A stretch of 64,000 nt of DNA from Streptomyces sp. NBC_01446 (GCF_026340095.1 NZ_JAPEPO010000001.1:7398501-7462500), one strand, 5' to 3'; positions 32,400-41,031 are shown, counted from the stretch's first letter. Program-made: numbers and translations. Notes: a model not told the origin generated them from the letters alone.

Positions 32400-33758
32400 T
32401 CAGTGCGACACGGGAGTGAACTGCACCGGCAGCGCGGTCAGTCCGCGCATCCAGATCGACGGGCGCCAGGTCAGTTCCTGCGGCTCCACGGCGAGCACCA
32501 GGTCGGGGAGCCGCTCGAGCAGCGTCTCCACCGCCGTACGGGCGATGACGTCCGCGAGGAGCGGGGCCGGATACGGGCAGCGGTGCTCGCCGTTGCTGAA
32601 CGACAGATGGGCCGAGTTCTCCGCGCAGACCTGCGAATCGGGCCAGATCTGCGGATCGGTGTTGGCCGCCGCGAGGCCGAGCACCAGACAGTCGCCCGCC
32701 CGGATCTGCCGCCCGCCCAGCTGCGTGTTGCGCACCGCCCACCGGCCGATGAAGTTCTGCGTGGGCGTGTCCAGCCACAGCACCTCGTTCAGCGCCTGAC
32801 CGACACTGAGCCGCCCGCCGGAGACGTTCAGCGCGAACCGCTCGTCGGTCAGCAGCAGACGCAGCGTGTTGCAGATCCAGTTGGCCGTCGGCTGCTGCGC
32901 CGCCGCGATGACGGAGATCAGGTCCTGGACGACCTCCTCGTCGGTGAGGCCCGCCGGGTGCGCCAGCATCCGTGACGTGACGTCAGCACCGGGTGACTCC
33001 CGCTTCTCCTTGACCAGTTGCTGGATGCGCGCGCCCACCCGGCCGTACGCGGCCACCGGGTCGTCGCCCTCCGCGGCGTCCAGGGAGATCCGCAGATCGT
33101 CCACCAACTGCTCGGTGTCGGTGCTGCCCGCGGGCATCCCGCAGAACTGCACCGCCGCCCGCATCGGCAGGGCGTGCGCGAAGGCGGCCATCAGCTCGGC
33201 CCGGCCGCTGTCGGCGAACGCGTCGATGAGCTGGTCGGCGATGCGCTCGCAGTCGCGGGCGAGTTCGAACTGGTCGACCGCTTCGAGGGCCTGAGTGATG
33301 ACGCCCGCGCGCCGCTGGTGCTCGGCGCCCTCCGTCCGATCTTGGGGAGCAGGAGGTGTCCGGCGTCGGTGAGTCCAGCGGGCGTTCGCGGTGAAGCGGA
33401 TGGCCTGGCGGGTGTCTTTGCGGGACTTGAAGGACGGCTCCCCGAGCCTGGGGCCCTTGCGTTCACCCTTGAGGGAGGCGAAGAAGTTGCTGTACGCACT
33501 CTCCGCGTCGCGCAGAGACTGCTGCAGCACCACCGAGGAGACCTCGCCCAGCCAGGCCCGCTGCGGGGTTTTCTTCGCCTCGGTGATCAACCGGCGGGAC
33601 AGTTCGCCGGCCCTGGGGAAGGGGAGCTTGTTCTCGCGGGCGGTGCGCCGGGCGCGTACCGCGTCGTTGTAGACGACGTGGGCACAGCCGAACGCCCGTC
33701 CCAGAGCGGCCTGTTGGCCGCGGGTCGGGTACAAGCGAAAGCTGTACCTCAGCTGCAT
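32400..33758 (-). pseudogene. In-frame fusion of truncated TnpB to truncated CYP157-like P450
   Basis: One open frame of 452 codons. Residues 1-128 are the N-terminal part of a TnpB unlike copies 1 and 2 (MQLRYSFRLYPTRGQQAALG, VVYNDAVRARR, SFKSRKDTRQAIRFTANARW). A single-base shift then puts the next TnpB piece (LTDAGHLLLPKIGR) in another frame. From about residue 143 the frame is P450 from helix C onward (GAEHQRRAGVITQALEAVDQ). The RuvC half of TnpB and about 100 N-terminal P450 residues are lost. The P450 part has EVLW (325-328) instead of ExxR and FSNGEHRC394-PYP at the haem site, as in CYP157-type proteins. Probably a decayed gene, though the frame is open. Confidence 0.85.
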
Positions 33759-34147
33759 GAACGGAAACCGTACCCGGTGCGGTGATACCGGGCAGAGGGC
33801 AGATCCATACTGATCACCGGCGCCTTCTTGCGATCACGTGTGCGCTGACACCGAGCAGGGCAACGCCCTTCTCCGATCACACGCGTTCACCTGTGCCCCA
33901 GGCCGTGTCCAGCCCCGCCGGAAGGCAACCACACCGCTCCGCGGCAGCCCTCACCTACAACGCGTTGGCCCGCTCCGCGGCCCACAACACTGCGCCGCTC
34001 CGCGCCGCCACTCATGGATGCGGAGCCTCGGGAATGCCGTTCGGGCGGCCACAATGGAGGTGATTGTCGGCAAAGCGCGGTTGGTCAGGGGCGGAACGGA
34101 CGTACGGCGCACTTGCCTCGTGCGCGACGCTTTGGCGGATGGACCGG
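33759..34147. other. Region between the chimera and the 9-residue-repeat protein
   Basis: No convincing gene. It should include the left end of the old TnpB element upstream of 33758 and the 3' flank of the 34148-34927 gene. The plus-strand frames here have no ribosome-binding sites and Arg-rich, unfamiliar translations. Confidence 0.45.
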
Positions 34148-34927
34148 TCAGTCCTCGTGCGGGGCGCGCGTCCTGCGCCACAGCACGCAGGCGGCCCCGC
34201 CCGCGAGGGCCGCGCCGAAGCCGATCCGGCCCAGGTCCAGGCCGCCGCCCGCGGTGCTGCCGACTCCGGCGCGTGCGCCGCGATAGTTGTCGCGTGCCAG
34301 GTTCATCGGGGTGCTCCACTGCCTGCCGTCGGGACAGGCTCCCTGCACGGACACCTGCGAGCTGGTCCCGACCTCGCCGGCGAGGCGTGCCGTCCCCCTG
34401 TACTGGGTGCGGCCGTCCTGCCCGATTCCGCCGCCGAACACGGGGAGTGTGACGGAGCCGGCGGCGAAGGCCTGGGAGCGGGCCGTGATGGAGCCGCGCC
34501 CGCCGCCGGCGCAGTAGACCGTGATCTCGGCGGTGGACGAGGCCCCCACCGCCGTGGACGGCGAGAGGCGTGCCTCCGCGTAGGAGTCGCCGTTCGCCGA
34601 GCCGCGGTCGCGGGTTCCGTTCGCCGAGCCGCGGTCGCGGGTTCCGTCGTCCGAGCCTCGGTCGCGGGTTCCGTCGTCCGAGCCCCGGTCGCGGGTTCCG
34701 TCGTCCGAGCCCCGGTCACGGGTCCCGTCGTCCGAGCCCCGGTCGAGTGGCCCGTCGTCGGAGGGGCTCAAGGGGTTGGTCCGGCCCACCGAGCCGGTCC
34801 GGCCCACCTCGTCGGGTGCGGTCACCGAGGCGGGTGCTGCGACGGGGTGCTGCGCGGCTGCGGTCCCGGGCGCGAGCGCGGTGAGGCAGGCGGTCGTCGT
34901 GATGACGGTGGCTATGGGGCAGAACAT
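34148..34927 (-). CDS. Secreted repeat protein with C-terminal membrane segment
   Basis: The protein is 259 residues. A signal peptide (~1-25, ending GTAAA) is followed by six to seven tandem 9-residue units DDGTRDRGS/ANGTRDRGS (residues ~58-112). An Ig-like beta-rich domain of ~100 residues follows with two cysteines (ITVYCAGGGRGSITA and VSVQGACPDGRQW). A hydrophobic segment GRIGFGAALAGGAACVLW and RRTRAPHED end the protein. It is likely anchored outside the membrane. GGAG lies eight bases before the ATG. Function unknown. The repeats carry alternating Asp/Arg charge. Confidence 0.85.
   Translation of the reverse strand: MFCPIATVITTTACLTALAPGTAAAQHPVAAPASVTAPDEVGRTGSVGRTNPLSPSDDGPLDRGSDDGTRDRGSDDGTRDRGSDDGTRDRGSDDGTRDRGSANGTRDRGSANGDSYAEARLSPSTAVGASSTAEITVYCAGGGRGSITARSQAFAAGSVTLPVFGGGIGQDGRTQYRGTARLAGEVGTSSQVSVQGACPDGRQWSTPMNLARDNYRGARAGVGSTAGGGLDLGRIGFGAALAGGAACVLWRRTRAPHED
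34588..34753 (-). repeat. 27-bp tandem repeats within the secreted protein gene
   Basis: At least six units of 27 bp related to GGTTCCGTCGTCCGAGCC-TCGGTCGCG on the plus strand, coding the 9-residue unit DGTRDRGSD on the minus strand. Units differ by a few bases, mostly at third positions. Array length may vary between strains. Confidence 0.85.
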
Positions 34928-35018
34928 GAGGCGTCTCCGGTCCCTGTGCCGCAGCGGCAGAGGGAGCTGCGGTCCTGGTCAGGACGCTAGTGAGCCCGGG
35001 CGGACGGCGCCCGCAGGG

Positions 35019-35732
35019 TTAGGCCGATCGGATGTCGTCCGCGTCGGCGGCCGGCTCGCGATATCCGGCCGCGGCGGCCGCCACGAGCAGGGTGCCGACG
35101 AGGAGCGGCCAGCCGAGACCGTGGTGCAGCACGAGCAGCGCGCCGAACGTGGCGCCCACGAGCATCGCCACCACGGAGGCCATCCGCCGCCCCGTTCGCG
35201 GAGCGGTGCCGCCCGCGAGCGAGGACTCCGAGGCGAGCCCGGTCAGCGTCATCGTGAGGACCGTCGTGGTCATGTCCGGAACCGCGAGTTTGCGGACGGT
35301 CGCGTTGCGCAGCCCCATCGCCCATGCGAGGACGGCGATGAGCGCGTACGTCGCCCCGCCCGGCCACGCGAAGGCGACCGCCGTCGCCACCGCGAGCAGG
35401 ACCGCCTCGGCGACGAACACCGACCGCACCCAGGTCTCCCGCGCCCGCCCGGCGAACACTCCGGTCAGCCGCCCGGCGCACACGGCCCCCGCGAGGAACG
35501 CGCCGAGGGAGGTGACCGACCCGAGGACGGAGAACCCGGGAGCGCCCGCCGCGGCGAAGCCGATGATGATGACGTTGCCGGTCATGTTCGCCGCGAAGAC
35601 GCGGCCGAGGCCCAGATAGCTGACCGCGTCGACGAAGCCGCTCACGACCGTGAGGACCGTGAGGGTCGCGGGGAGGGCCGACCTGCGTGGCACGGGCGCG
35701 GGCGCCGCTGGTGGAACGCTGGCTTCACTCAC
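35019..35732 (-). CDS. DUF1275 (YoaK-like) membrane protein
   Basis: The protein is 237 residues with six predicted membrane segments. The family signature GFVDAVSYLGLGRVFAANMTGNVI and the central MGLRNATVRKLAVPDMTTTVLTMTLTGLA are present. Function of the family is not settled. GTG at 35732 was chosen because AAGG lies eight bases upstream, whereas GTG at 35738 is too close to it. The next gene on the same strand upstream is the nickel/cobalt permease (42 bp away), so they may share a transcript. Confidence 0.88.
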   Translation of the reverse strand: MSEASVPPAAPAPVPRRSALPATLTVLTVVSGFVDAVSYLGLGRVFAANMTGNVIIIGFAAAGAPGFSVLGSVTSLGAFLAGAVCAGRLTGVFAGRARETWVRSVFVAEAVLLAVATAVAFAWPGGATYALIAVLAWAMGLRNATVRKLAVPDMTTTVLTMTLTGLASESSLAGGTAPRTGRRMASVVAMLVGATFGALLVLHHGLGWPLLVGTLLVAAAAAGYREPAADADDIRSA

Positions 35733-35774
35733 CCGCACGACCTTACGGAGTCCCGGTCCCGGCGGCCCGCCGGA

Positions 35775-36869
35775 TCAGGTCCGCACGGCCCACCGTTCCT
35801 CGACCTTCGCGAGCCGCCAGTACCCGATGGCGGCCGCCCAGACGACGACGAACAGGCCCACGATGATGAACCCGACGTTGTCCAGGTCGAGCCCCGCTAT
35901 CCAGCCGGTCACCGGGTCCCGCAGGTCGAGCTTGTCGTGCAGGACGCCCACCAGCTCGATGGTGCCGATCAGGAACGCGACGGCGATCGAGAGGCCGGTG
36001 ATGGCGAGGTTGTAGAACACCTTGCGCACGGGGTTCGAGAACGCCCACTGGTACGCGAAGTTCATGAACGTCCCGTCCAGGGTGTCGAACAGACTCATTC
36101 CGGCGGCGAACAGGAGCGGCAGGCACAGGATCGCGTACCAGGGCAGTCCGGCCGCCGCGCCGCTGCCCGCCATCACCATCAGCGTGACCTCGGTCGCCGT
36201 GTCGAAGCCGAGGCCGAAGAGGAAGCCGAGCGGGTACATCTGGCCCGGCCGGGTGATGGACTTGGTGAACCGGCCGAGGATCCGGTTCATGAACCCCCGT
36301 GAATCCAGGTGCTGTTCGAGCTCCGCCTCGTCGTACGAGCCCGCGCGCATCGCCCGGAACACCCGCAGGATCCCCACCAGGGCGACGAGGTTGAGCGCCG
36401 CGATGAGGTAGAGGAAGGACCCGGAGATGGTGGTGCCCATGACGCCGAGCGTCTGATGGGTGGCGGAGCCCTCGTTCATGATCCGCCCGGCGAGCTGGGT
36501 GCCCCCGGCGATCAGCGCGGCGAGCACGACCACCACGCTGGAGTGGCCGAGCGCGAACCAGAACCCCACCGACACCGGGCGCTTGCCGTCGGCCATCAGC
36601 TTGCGGGTCGTGTTGTCGATCGCGGCGATGTGGTCCGCGTCGAACGCGTGCCGCATGCCCAGGGTGTACGCGGTGACGCCGAGGCCGATGCCGAAGGCCT
36701 TCGACCCCACCTCGTAGTGCTCCGGCACGACGAGCAGGAACAGTACGCCGAACGCGACGACATGGAGTGCGGCTATCACCGCCAGGAGCCCGGCGGTGCG
36801 GACGGTGTCCTCGCGCCGCCAGTGGAACGCGTCGCGTCCGGTCTCCGGGGGCTTTACGGGCAGGGTCAT
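35775..36869 (-). CDS. Nickel/cobalt permease, NiCoT family
   Basis: The protein is 364 residues with eight membrane segments. The signature metal motif RHAFDADHIAAIDN is in TM2, and the second signatures LGFDTATEVTLM and GMSLFDTLDGTFM are present. It imports Ni2+ or Co2+. ATG at 36869 (MTLPVK) has GGAG about ten bases before. The gene lies directly behind a cobalamin riboswitch, pointing to cobalt uptake for B12 synthesis, and a divergent ArsR-type regulator lies on the other side. Confidence 0.95.
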   Translation of the reverse strand: MTLPVKPPETGRDAFHWRREDTVRTAGLLAVIAALHVVAFGVLFLLVVPEHYEVGSKAFGIGLGVTAYTLGMRHAFDADHIAAIDNTTRKLMADGKRPVSVGFWFALGHSSVVVVLAALIAGGTQLAGRIMNEGSATHQTLGVMGTTISGSFLYLIAALNLVALVGILRVFRAMRAGSYDEAELEQHLDSRGFMNRILGRFTKSITRPGQMYPLGFLFGLGFDTATEVTLMVMAGSGAAAGLPWYAILCLPLLFAAGMSLFDTLDGTFMNFAYQWAFSNPVRKVFYNLAITGLSIAVAFLIGTIELVGVLHDKLDLRDPVTGWIAGLDLDNVGFIIVGLFVVVWAAAIGYWRLAKVEERWAVRT

Positions 36870-36904
36870 GCGGTCACGCTCCAACACCTCGTGGAATCAC
36901 TTCG

Positions 36905-37106
36905 TGAGATGCCGTGGCCGGTCTCCTGGCTGACGGGTGTCCGCGTCCGCCCCTGCCTTCCCAGCTGCGCGCGGCAGCCAGTGGCGTGGTGGGGCGAGGC
37001 GTCCCGAGTCGTCTCGTTGCCGAGGGACCCGGGGCCCGATCACAGTGGCGAGGGCCGCTTCGGTCTGGGTCCTTTGAGGGACCGTCACCGAATTCCCGAG
37101 CACCAC
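36905..37106 (-). promoter_or_regulatory. Cobalamin riboswitch
   Basis: On the minus strand, in order: GGTGCTCGGGAATTCGGTG (near 37085-37103), GCCACTGTGATCGGG (near 37037-37051), CGCCACTGG then CTGGGAAGGC (near 36955-36986) and the B12 box AGCCAGGAGACCGGCC at 36916-36931. These are the conserved blocks of the adenosylcobalamin aptamer. It ends about 36 nt before the permease ATG, so B12 probably blocks translation or transcription of the permease. Confidence 0.92.
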
Positions 37107-37211
37107 GGCCCGCCCACAGTAGAGGCCGGTCGGCGACGTCTGCAAGGCTGCACAGCTGCGTAGGTGTGCGCGGGTATTCAAGATCACATCGGCGGCTGCG
37201 AGGATGGCGTC

Positions 37212-37574
37212 ATGCATCTCGTCCCTGCCGAGCGCGCCGACCGCCGCACGATCGACGGCCACCGGGTCTGCGAGGCCATCGCCGCCATCGGTGAGCCAGG
37301 ACATGTCCGCGCCTGGGCCGACCGGTTCTCCCTGCTCGCCGATCCCCGGCGCCTCGCGCTGCTGCTCGCGCTGCACCGGGCGGGGCCGCTGGCCGTGTCG
37401 GATCTCGCCGTGGCCACGGGCATGAACGACCCGGCGGTCTCGCAGGCGCTGCGGCTGCTGCGCGCGGCCGGCGTGGTCGAGGGGGAGAAGGAGGGCAGGA
37501 TCGTGCGCTACCGCGTCGTCGACGCGGCGACCGCGGATCTGCTCGAACACTGCGCGACGGACGGCGCGCACTGA
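37212..37574 (+). CDS. ArsR/SmtB-family metal-responsive repressor
   Basis: The protein is 120 residues. The winged helix includes RFSLLADPRRLALLLALHRAGP, SDLAVATGMNDPAVSQALRLLRAAGVVEGEKEGRIVRYRV. His-containing residues at the start (MHLVPAERADRR, DGHRV) resemble the nickel/cobalt sensors NmtR/KmtR. GAGG lies eight bases before the ATG at 37212. It is divergent from the permease, with the riboswitch in between, so it probably represses the permease or an efflux gene when Ni/Co is bound or absent. The metal is inferred from context. Confidence 0.88.
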   Translation: MHLVPAERADRRTIDGHRVCEAIAAIGEPGHVRAWADRFSLLADPRRLALLLALHRAGPLAVSDLAVATGMNDPAVSQALRLLRAAGVVEGEKEGRIVRYRVVDAATADLLEHCATDGAH

Positions 37575-37588
37575 CACGTGCGCGCCGT
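37561..37588 (+). terminator. Hairpin at the end of the ArsR gene
   Basis: ACGGCGCGCAC and GTGCGCGCCGT form a perfect 11-bp stem with a 6-nt loop that includes the stop codon. It can serve both convergent genes. Confidence 0.75.
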
Positions 37589-37599
37589 CGTGGCCGGTT

Positions 37600-38157
37600 T
37601 CAGTCCCGTCGAGCGGCGGCCCGGCGGCGCGCGGCGGCGATCTCCGCGTACGTGAGGTCGCGGCCCTCCCAGTGTGAGCCCTCGACCGACTTGCCGGGCT
37701 CCAGGTCCTTGTAGACCTCGAAGAAGTGCGTGATCTCCAGACGGTCGAACTCGGGGATGTCCTCGATGTCCTGCACGGTGGTGTGGCGCGGATCGTGCGC
37801 GGGCACGCACAGGATCTTCTCGTCCATGCCCTTCTCGTCCCGCATCACGAACATGCCGATCGCCCGGCATTCGACGGTGCAGCCGGGGAACGTCGGATCG
37901 CCCACCAGGACGAGCGCGTCGAGCGGATCGCCGTCGCGCCCGAGCGTGCCCACGATGTATCCGTAGTCCGCCGGGTACTGGGTGGAGGTGAACAGCATCC
38001 GGTCGAGCCTTATCCGGCCGACGGAATGGTCCATCTCGTACTTGTTGCGGGAGCCTTGGGGGATCTCCACGGTGACGTCGAACGCGTGGACCGCGTCGGT
38101 GCCGTGGGCTGCGTCGGTGTGTCGGACCTCGTTGTCCAAGCCGGCCTCCTCGTCCAC
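37600..38157 (-). CDS. ppa: Inorganic pyrophosphatase
   Basis: The protein is 185 residues. The family I signature is DGDPLDALVLVGDPTFPG; KYEMDHSVGRIRLDR, YPADYGYIVGTLG and FFEVYKDLEPGKSVEG also match. It hydrolyses PPi to phosphate in the cytoplasm, with Mg2+. GTG at 38157 gives MDEEAGLDNEVRHTDAAHG; the first ~22 residues are an extension relative to common ~165-residue forms (which begin near FDVTVEIP), so an internal start is possible. It may be a second paralogue. Confidence 0.92.
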   Translation of the reverse strand: MDEEAGLDNEVRHTDAAHGTDAVHAFDVTVEIPQGSRNKYEMDHSVGRIRLDRMLFTSTQYPADYGYIVGTLGRDGDPLDALVLVGDPTFPGCTVECRAIGMFVMRDEKGMDEKILCVPAHDPRHTTVQDIEDIPEFDRLEITHFFEVYKDLEPGKSVEGSHWEGRDLTYAEIAAARRRAAARRD

Positions 38158-38187
38158 CCCGAGTGTGCTCCCGGGAGTAGGGGCGCG

Positions 38188-38673
38188 TCAGCCGATCGGG
38201 AACTCCAATTCGGGCCTGTCCCACATCACGGCGGGAGGGTCGGCGGCCGCGGTGCCGGTGCGGACGGCTCCCGTGCTGCGGTAGAAGCCCTCGGCGGGCG
38301 GGTGCGAGACCACGCGGACCGAGGTGAGTCCGGCGGCGCGCGCCTCGTCCTTCATGTGGGCGACCAGCAGCCGCCCGATGCCGAGCCCCTGCGCCGCGTC
38401 GGCGACGAACATCAGGTCGAGCTCCGGCGGCACGAGCGTGAGCGCGTAGAACCCGAGCACCAGGTCGTCGGCGTCGACGGCGACGAAGACGCGATGGGCC
38501 TCGATGTAGTCGGGGCCCACCCGGTAGCCGGCCACCATCGACGCGTACGGGGCCTCGTAGGCGCGAGACGTACGGACGAGCCGGGTCAGCCGCTTGGCGT
38601 CGCGGGCGGTCGCCCTGCGCACCCGGACCGCCCCGCCACCTCCCGATCCCAAGGCTGTAATGCTCGAAGTCAT
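38188..38673 (-). CDS. GNAT-family N-acetyltransferase
   Basis: The protein is 161 residues. The acetyl-CoA loop is DAAQGLGIGRLLVAHM, and strand/helix elements RVRRATARDAKRLTRLVRTS and VRVVSHPPAEGFYRSTGAV fit the fold. The target is unknown. ATG at 38673 has no ribosome-binding site but lies seven bases after TAATAC, as in leaderless Streptomyces mRNAs; ATG at 38691 is the alternative. Confidence 0.85.
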   Translation of the reverse strand: MTSSITALGSGGGGAVRVRRATARDAKRLTRLVRTSRAYEAPYASMVAGYRVGPDYIEAHRVFVAVDADDLVLGFYALTLVPPELDLMFVADAAQGLGIGRLLVAHMKDEARAAGLTSVRVVSHPPAEGFYRSTGAVRTGTAAADPPAVMWDRPELEFPIG

Positions 38674-38733
38674 AGTGAGAGTATTACGCATCCTGCGGCG
38701 CCGATCGACCCGGGACCTTGTACGGCGGCCGTC

Positions 38734-39894
38734 TCACGCGGTGGGAACGGTGGACTGCACCTGCCGCAGGAACGTCGCGTTGTCCTGCGTCTGCCGGATC
38801 CGCTCGACGAGCGTCTCGAGCCCGGCGTGCCCGTCCCGCGACCGAAGCGCGCGCCGCAGGCCGCGTACGACCGTCAACTCGGCCTCCGGCAGAAGGAGTT
38901 CCTCGCGGCGCGTGCCGGACTGGGTGAGGTCGACGGCGGGGTGGATCCGGCGCTCGGCAAGGGTGCGGTCGAGGCGGATCTCCATGTTGCCCGTGCTCTT
39001 GAGCTCCTCGAAAAAGTAGTCGTCGGCGCGAGAGCCGGTGTCGACGAGCGCGGTGGCGAGGATGGTGAGCGAGCCGCCCTCCTCGGCGAGCCTCGCCGCT
39101 CCGAAGAACCGCTTGGGCCCGATCAGCGCGGAGGCGTCGACACCGCCGCTGAGCGTACGGCCGCCGGACGAGGCCGTGTTGTTGTGGGCGCGGCACAGGC
39201 GCGTCAGGGAGTCGAGGAGGATGACGACGTCCCGGCCGTCCTCGACGAGCCGCTTGGCACGCTCGACGGCCAGTTCGGCCAGCGCGATGTGCGCCTTCGC
39301 GGGCTGGTCGAAGGTCGAGGCGAAGACCTCGCCGCGCACCGAACGCCGCATGTCGGTGACCTCCTCCGGCCGTTCGTCGAGGAGCACCACCATCAGATGG
39401 GCCTCGGGGTGGTTCGTGGCGACGGACGCGGCGAGCTGCTGGAGCAGCACCGTCTTGCCGGTCTTGGGCGGTGCCACGATCAACCCGCGCTGCCCCTTGC
39501 CGATGGGGGTGAACAGGTCGACGACGCGGGGTGCCACACCGCCCTTCGCGGTTTCGAGACGCAGCTGTTGCCGCGGGTGCAGGGGAGTGAGGTCGCCGAA
39601 CCGGGGCCGCCCGCGCAGCTCCTGGACGGGGCGCCCGTTGACGCGCTCGACCTCGGCGAGGGCGCGCGGCCTGCCGCACGTCCCCTGGATGAAGTCGCCC
39701 TTGCGCAGGCCGAGTCGGCGGATCAGGGCGGCCGGCACCTGGACGTCGTGCGACGTCGGCAGGAGATCGGCGAGGCGCAGGGACCCGGGCCCGTTGCCCG
39801 AGATGTCGAGGACGCCCGCGGCCTGGACCGCGACCTCCTTCGGCTGCGTCGTGAACGCCTTTGCGATGGTGGGGGGTTCGAGTGTGGTGGTCAT
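38734..39894 (-). CDS. rho: Short Rho transcription terminator paralogue
   Basis: The protein is 386 residues. The N-terminal RNA-binding region is GVLDISGNGPGSLRLADLLP, VQVPAALIRRLGLRKGDFIQG. Walker A is APPKTGKT (141-148), Walker B VVILLDSL (223-230), the ATPase LLDERPEEVTDM (171-182) and ELKSTGNMEIRLDR matches the conserved secondary channel end. It lacks the long, charged N-terminal insertion of the main actinobacterial Rho, which is usually well over 600 residues. It is probably an additional Rho-like ATPase/helicase. AAGGACC precedes the ATG. It has a leader of up to 400 bp. Confidence 0.88.
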   Translation of the reverse strand: MTTTLEPPTIAKAFTTQPKEVAVQAAGVLDISGNGPGSLRLADLLPTSHDVQVPAALIRRLGLRKGDFIQGTCGRPRALAEVERVNGRPVQELRGRPRFGDLTPLHPRQQLRLETAKGGVAPRVVDLFTPIGKGQRGLIVAPPKTGKTVLLQQLAASVATNHPEAHLMVVLLDERPEEVTDMRRSVRGEVFASTFDQPAKAHIALAELAVERAKRLVEDGRDVVILLDSLTRLCRAHNNTASSGGRTLSGGVDASALIGPKRFFGAARLAEEGGSLTILATALVDTGSRADDYFFEELKSTGNMEIRLDRTLAERRIHPAVDLTQSGTRREELLLPEAELTVVRGLRRALRSRDGHAGLETLVERIRQTQDNATFLRQVQSTVPTA

Positions 39895-40305
39895 CGGAAT
39901 CGGTCCTTTCGCGGACGTTCGTACGAGAGCATGAGTGAGGTGGGATCCGGCGGGATCGGGGCGGTGACTGCACGCCCCGCGAGGCGGGCGGGCGAAGAGG
40001 CCCGTGAAAGCCCTGAGAAGCCTGTGGCCGGGGAGAAGCGATGCGGGGTACGGCGCGTCGGCGCCGCCTGGCGCATCGCTGACATCGATTCGACGAATCC
40101 CGCTGTAGCGGCGATTCGGAGGGGGAGACTGGCACCGGCGCCGAAGAGGCGGCTAGCACGCGTGCCACTCGCACTGTAACACCGTGGGGGCGCCGTCCCG
40201 CAAGGGCTCACGTCACGGGCCGCCGTTCTCAGCCGCCCCGTGAACCCTGCTCGACCCCTTGGGCAAAGCCCCCGTGACGCCGGGCGCGGCCTATGCTGAG
40301 CCCCG
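39895..40305. other. Long intergenic leader of the rho paralogue
   Basis: No gene is evident. On the minus strand TTACAG and TAGCCG, 18 bp apart near 40150-40180, are a weak promoter candidate for rho, which would give a leader of about 250 nt. Housekeeping rho genes are often autoregulated through such leaders. A plus-strand promoter for the methyltransferase must also lie here. Confidence 0.4.
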
Positions 40306-41031
40306 ATGTTCGTACCTGAAGGCCCCACAGTCCGGGAGCTCGCCGTCCAGGCGCTGTCCTCCGTCGAGCACGGCTACGACCTGCTCGCCCCCAAGTTCGA
40401 CCGCACGCCGTTCCGCACGCCCCGGTCGGTCCTCGCACCCGTGACCCGTGCCCTGCGCGGCATGGGCCCCTTCGAGCGCGGACTCGACCTGTGCTGCGGG
40501 ACCGGCGCGGGGTTCGGCGTGCTGGCGCAGGTGTGCCGCGAGCGGCCCGTCGGGGTGGACATCAGCGCGGGCATGCTCACGGCGGGCCGCGCGGCCCACG
40601 GGAGCGGCGCGGACCTGGTGCGCGGCGACGCCCTCGCGCTGCCCTTCGGGCCGGCCTTCGACCTCGTCGTCAGCTTCGGGGCGTTCGGCCACTTCCTGCC
40701 GCGGCAGCGGCCCGCGCTGTTCGCGCAGGTCCACTCCGTGCTGCGGCCGGGCGGACGCTTCGCGTTCCCGGTGCCGGCTCCCGCGCGGCCCGGCTCCCTC
40801 GGCTACTGGTCGATGCTGGCCTTCGACGGCGCGATGCGGGTCCGCAACGCGCTGTGGCGGCCGCCCTTCGTCATGTACTACCGGGGCTTCCGCCTCGGCG
40901 ACGTACGGAGCGAGCTGGTCAGGGCCGGTTTCGATGTGGAGCTCCGGGCGCTGCCCGAACTCGGCGAGCGCTCCGACGGCAGCCCCGGGTGCCGCCTCCT
41001 GGTGGCCACGAAGGCCGGCCCGCCGCGCTAG
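40306..41031 (+). CDS. Class I SAM-dependent methyltransferase
   Basis: The protein is 241 residues. Motif I is GLDLCCGTGAGFGVLAQ, then VGVDISAGML, DALALPFGPAFDLVVSFGAF and LRPGGRFAFPVP. The substrate is unknown. It overlaps the convergent SnoaL-like gene by four bases. Confidence 0.87.
   Translation: MFVPEGPTVRELAVQALSSVEHGYDLLAPKFDRTPFRTPRSVLAPVTRALRGMGPFERGLDLCCGTGAGFGVLAQVCRERPVGVDISAGMLTAGRAAHGSGADLVRGDALALPFGPAFDLVVSFGAFGHFLPRQRPALFAQVHSVLRPGGRFAFPVPAPARPGSLGYWSMLAFDGAMRVRNALWRPPFVMYYRGFRLGDVRSELVRAGFDVELRALPELGERSDGSPGCRLLVATKAGPPR

Noticed and set aside
31120..33758. Conservon (cvn) operon
   Set aside because: Only P450 sequences are present; none of the four conservon genes is nearby, and the two P450 frames are convergent.
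37726..40179. An 817-codon plus-strand open frame
   Set aside because: It lies antisense to pyrophosphatase, acetyltransferase and rho, all of which have clear family motifs; long antisense frames are normal in DNA this GC-rich.
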